From contig JAEWKB010000163.1 in NCBI GenBank assembly GCA_023386255.1, forward strand, positions 1 through 14,884: a DNA stretch of 14,884 nucleotides. The letters run 5' to 3'. Below the pieces are notes generated by a model that saw nothing but the letters and a program-made list of their open reading frames with translations, searched no databases and was not told the origin of the DNA. The stretch is from Bacteroidota bacterium (GTDB lineage Bacteria > Bacteroidota > Bacteroidia > Flavobacteriales > Flavobacteriaceae). The position numbers and the translations under genes are program-made. Below, piece by piece: positions 14,134-14,884 of this stretch (within the stretch, counting starts at the first letter, position 1; each line of letters begins with the position of its first letter).

Positions 14134-14884
14134 ATGGGTATAAAGACCGATATATTGAATAATGCCAAAAATGTTATAGGCTGGAAAACGGACAGAAAAA
14201 TAGTAGTAATATCAGTAGATGATTACGGCAATGTACGGCTTGACTCTAAGGAGGCCGCTGCTAACCTTGAAAAAGCCGGGATAAAGCCCAAAAACCGTTT
14301 TGATCGCCTTGATACGCTCGAAACCAGGGAAGATCTTGAAGCTTTATATGAGGTATTAACGTCGGTAAAAGATAAAAATGGCAATCCTGCAGTGTTTACT
14401 CCTTTTGCCATGCCTTGTAATATAAATTTCGAAAAGATGCGCGAAGAGGGCTATACGGAATACCATTATGAGCTGCTGCCTGAAACCCTTGCTAAACTTA
14501 AGGGATATGAAGGCGTATGGGATTTGTGGCGGGAAGGCCTGCGTACCGGGATAATGGTACCGCAATTTCATGGCAGGGAACACTTAAATCTTAAAGTGTT
14601 TAAAGAAAAGCTGGCTAAAAGAGACCCTGAGGTTCTTACTGCATTAAATAACCGTACATATACATCTATATCTTCTTCAGGATACAGCACTATATCCTAT
14701 ACAGCCGCATTTGAATTTTGGGACATGAAAGAAAATGAAGCTTTCACCGAAATTATAACTGACGGGCTTAATGCTTTCGAAAAAGTGTATGGCTACCGTT
14801 CAATCCATTTTAATCCTCCGGGCGGAAGAGAGCACCATACAATTCATAAAGTGTTAAAGGATAACGACGTAAAATATATAGACT
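14134..14884 (+). CDS. Polysaccharide-deacetylase-like protein, copy 2 (3' end outside window)
   Basis: An open frame from the ATG at 14134 runs off the window after 250 complete codons. It is a paralogue of the protein at 5297-6421: both have a charged N-terminal helix, a motif-1 Asp pair (VISVDDYGN, D29-D30, against VIESDDWGS), a DTLE..EDLE helix, a W.LWREG or W.E-type turn and an identical HGREHLN block (here H146 and H150), spaced 117-118 residues from the Asp pair. At 226-235 it has FNPPGGREHH, closer to the CE4 R-x-PY region than the first copy. The C-terminal catalytic His expected by analogy with H325 of copy 1 lies beyond the window. No signal peptide is seen. The ATG follows the previous stop by six bases in an A-rich leader. 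Seven 60-base blocks counted by hand average about 44% G+C, clearly above copy 1. The substrate is unknown. Confidence 0.72.
   Translation, partial: MGIKTDILNNAKNVIGWKTDRKIVVISVDDYGNVRLDSKEAAANLEKAGIKPKNRFDRLDTLETREDLEALYEVLTSVKDKNGNPAVFTPFAMPCNINFEKMREEGYTEYHYELLPETLAKLKGYEGVWDLWREGLRTGIMVPQFHGREHLNLKVFKEKLAKRDPEVLTALNNRTYTSISSSGYSTISYTAAFEFWDMKENEAFTEIITDGLNAFEKVYGYRSIHFNPPGGREHHTIHKVLKDNDVKYID

Overview
The window is a stretch of a surface-polysaccharide (capsule, O-antigen or exopolysaccharide) biosynthesis locus, with every recognisable gene on the + strand. The host is most likely a member of the Bacteroidota, probably a flavobacterium-like organism. The DNA is AT-rich with frequent ATA and AGG codons, starts have AT-rich leaders rather than convincing Shine-Dalgarno sites, and the one sizeable gap carries a match to the Bacteroidota -7 promoter element (TAnnTTTG). 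Species cannot be told from this sequence.

Layout. (1) 1-1851: the C-terminal half of a pseudaminic acid synthase (pseI), cut by the window edge, then a LIC12162-type putative transferase. This suggests a nonulosonic acid sugar is made and possibly transferred. (2) 1868-5293: a non-hydrolysing UDP-GlcNAc 2-epimerase (wecB type), a GT4-like glycosyltransferase and an EpsG/Wzy-like membrane polymerase, linked by 7-8 base overlaps. (3) 5297-7007: a divergent polysaccharide-deacetylase-like protein (NodB/CE4 fold) followed one base later by a left-handed beta-helix acyltransferase. (4) 7008-7187: a 180-base gap with a candidate promoter. (5) 7188-10723: MBOAT membrane O-acyltransferase, SGNH-hydrolase-like membrane-anchored protein and ATP-grasp enzyme, each separated by one base. 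(6) 10783-14127: three GT4 glycosyltransferases, the second and third overlapping their upstream neighbour. (7) 14134 to the end: the first 250 codons of a second copy of the deacetylase-like family seen in (3).

How they may work together (inference): four glycosyltransferases plus the LIC12162 protein build a lipid-linked repeat unit that includes an N-acetylated sugar from the epimerase and perhaps pseudaminic acid. The EpsG-like protein polymerises it. The deacetylase-like proteins, the beta-helix acyltransferase and the MBOAT/SGNH pair adjust acyl groups in the cytoplasm and at the cell surface. The ATP-grasp enzyme may add or activate a carboxylate substituent. No flippase, priming glycosyltransferase or export component lies in the window, so these must be elsewhere.

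The least explained parts are the MBOAT-SGNH-ATP-grasp cassette and the two deacetylase-like paralogues with an intact Asp-Asp/His-x3-His metal site. Family names come from motif recognition without database searches.
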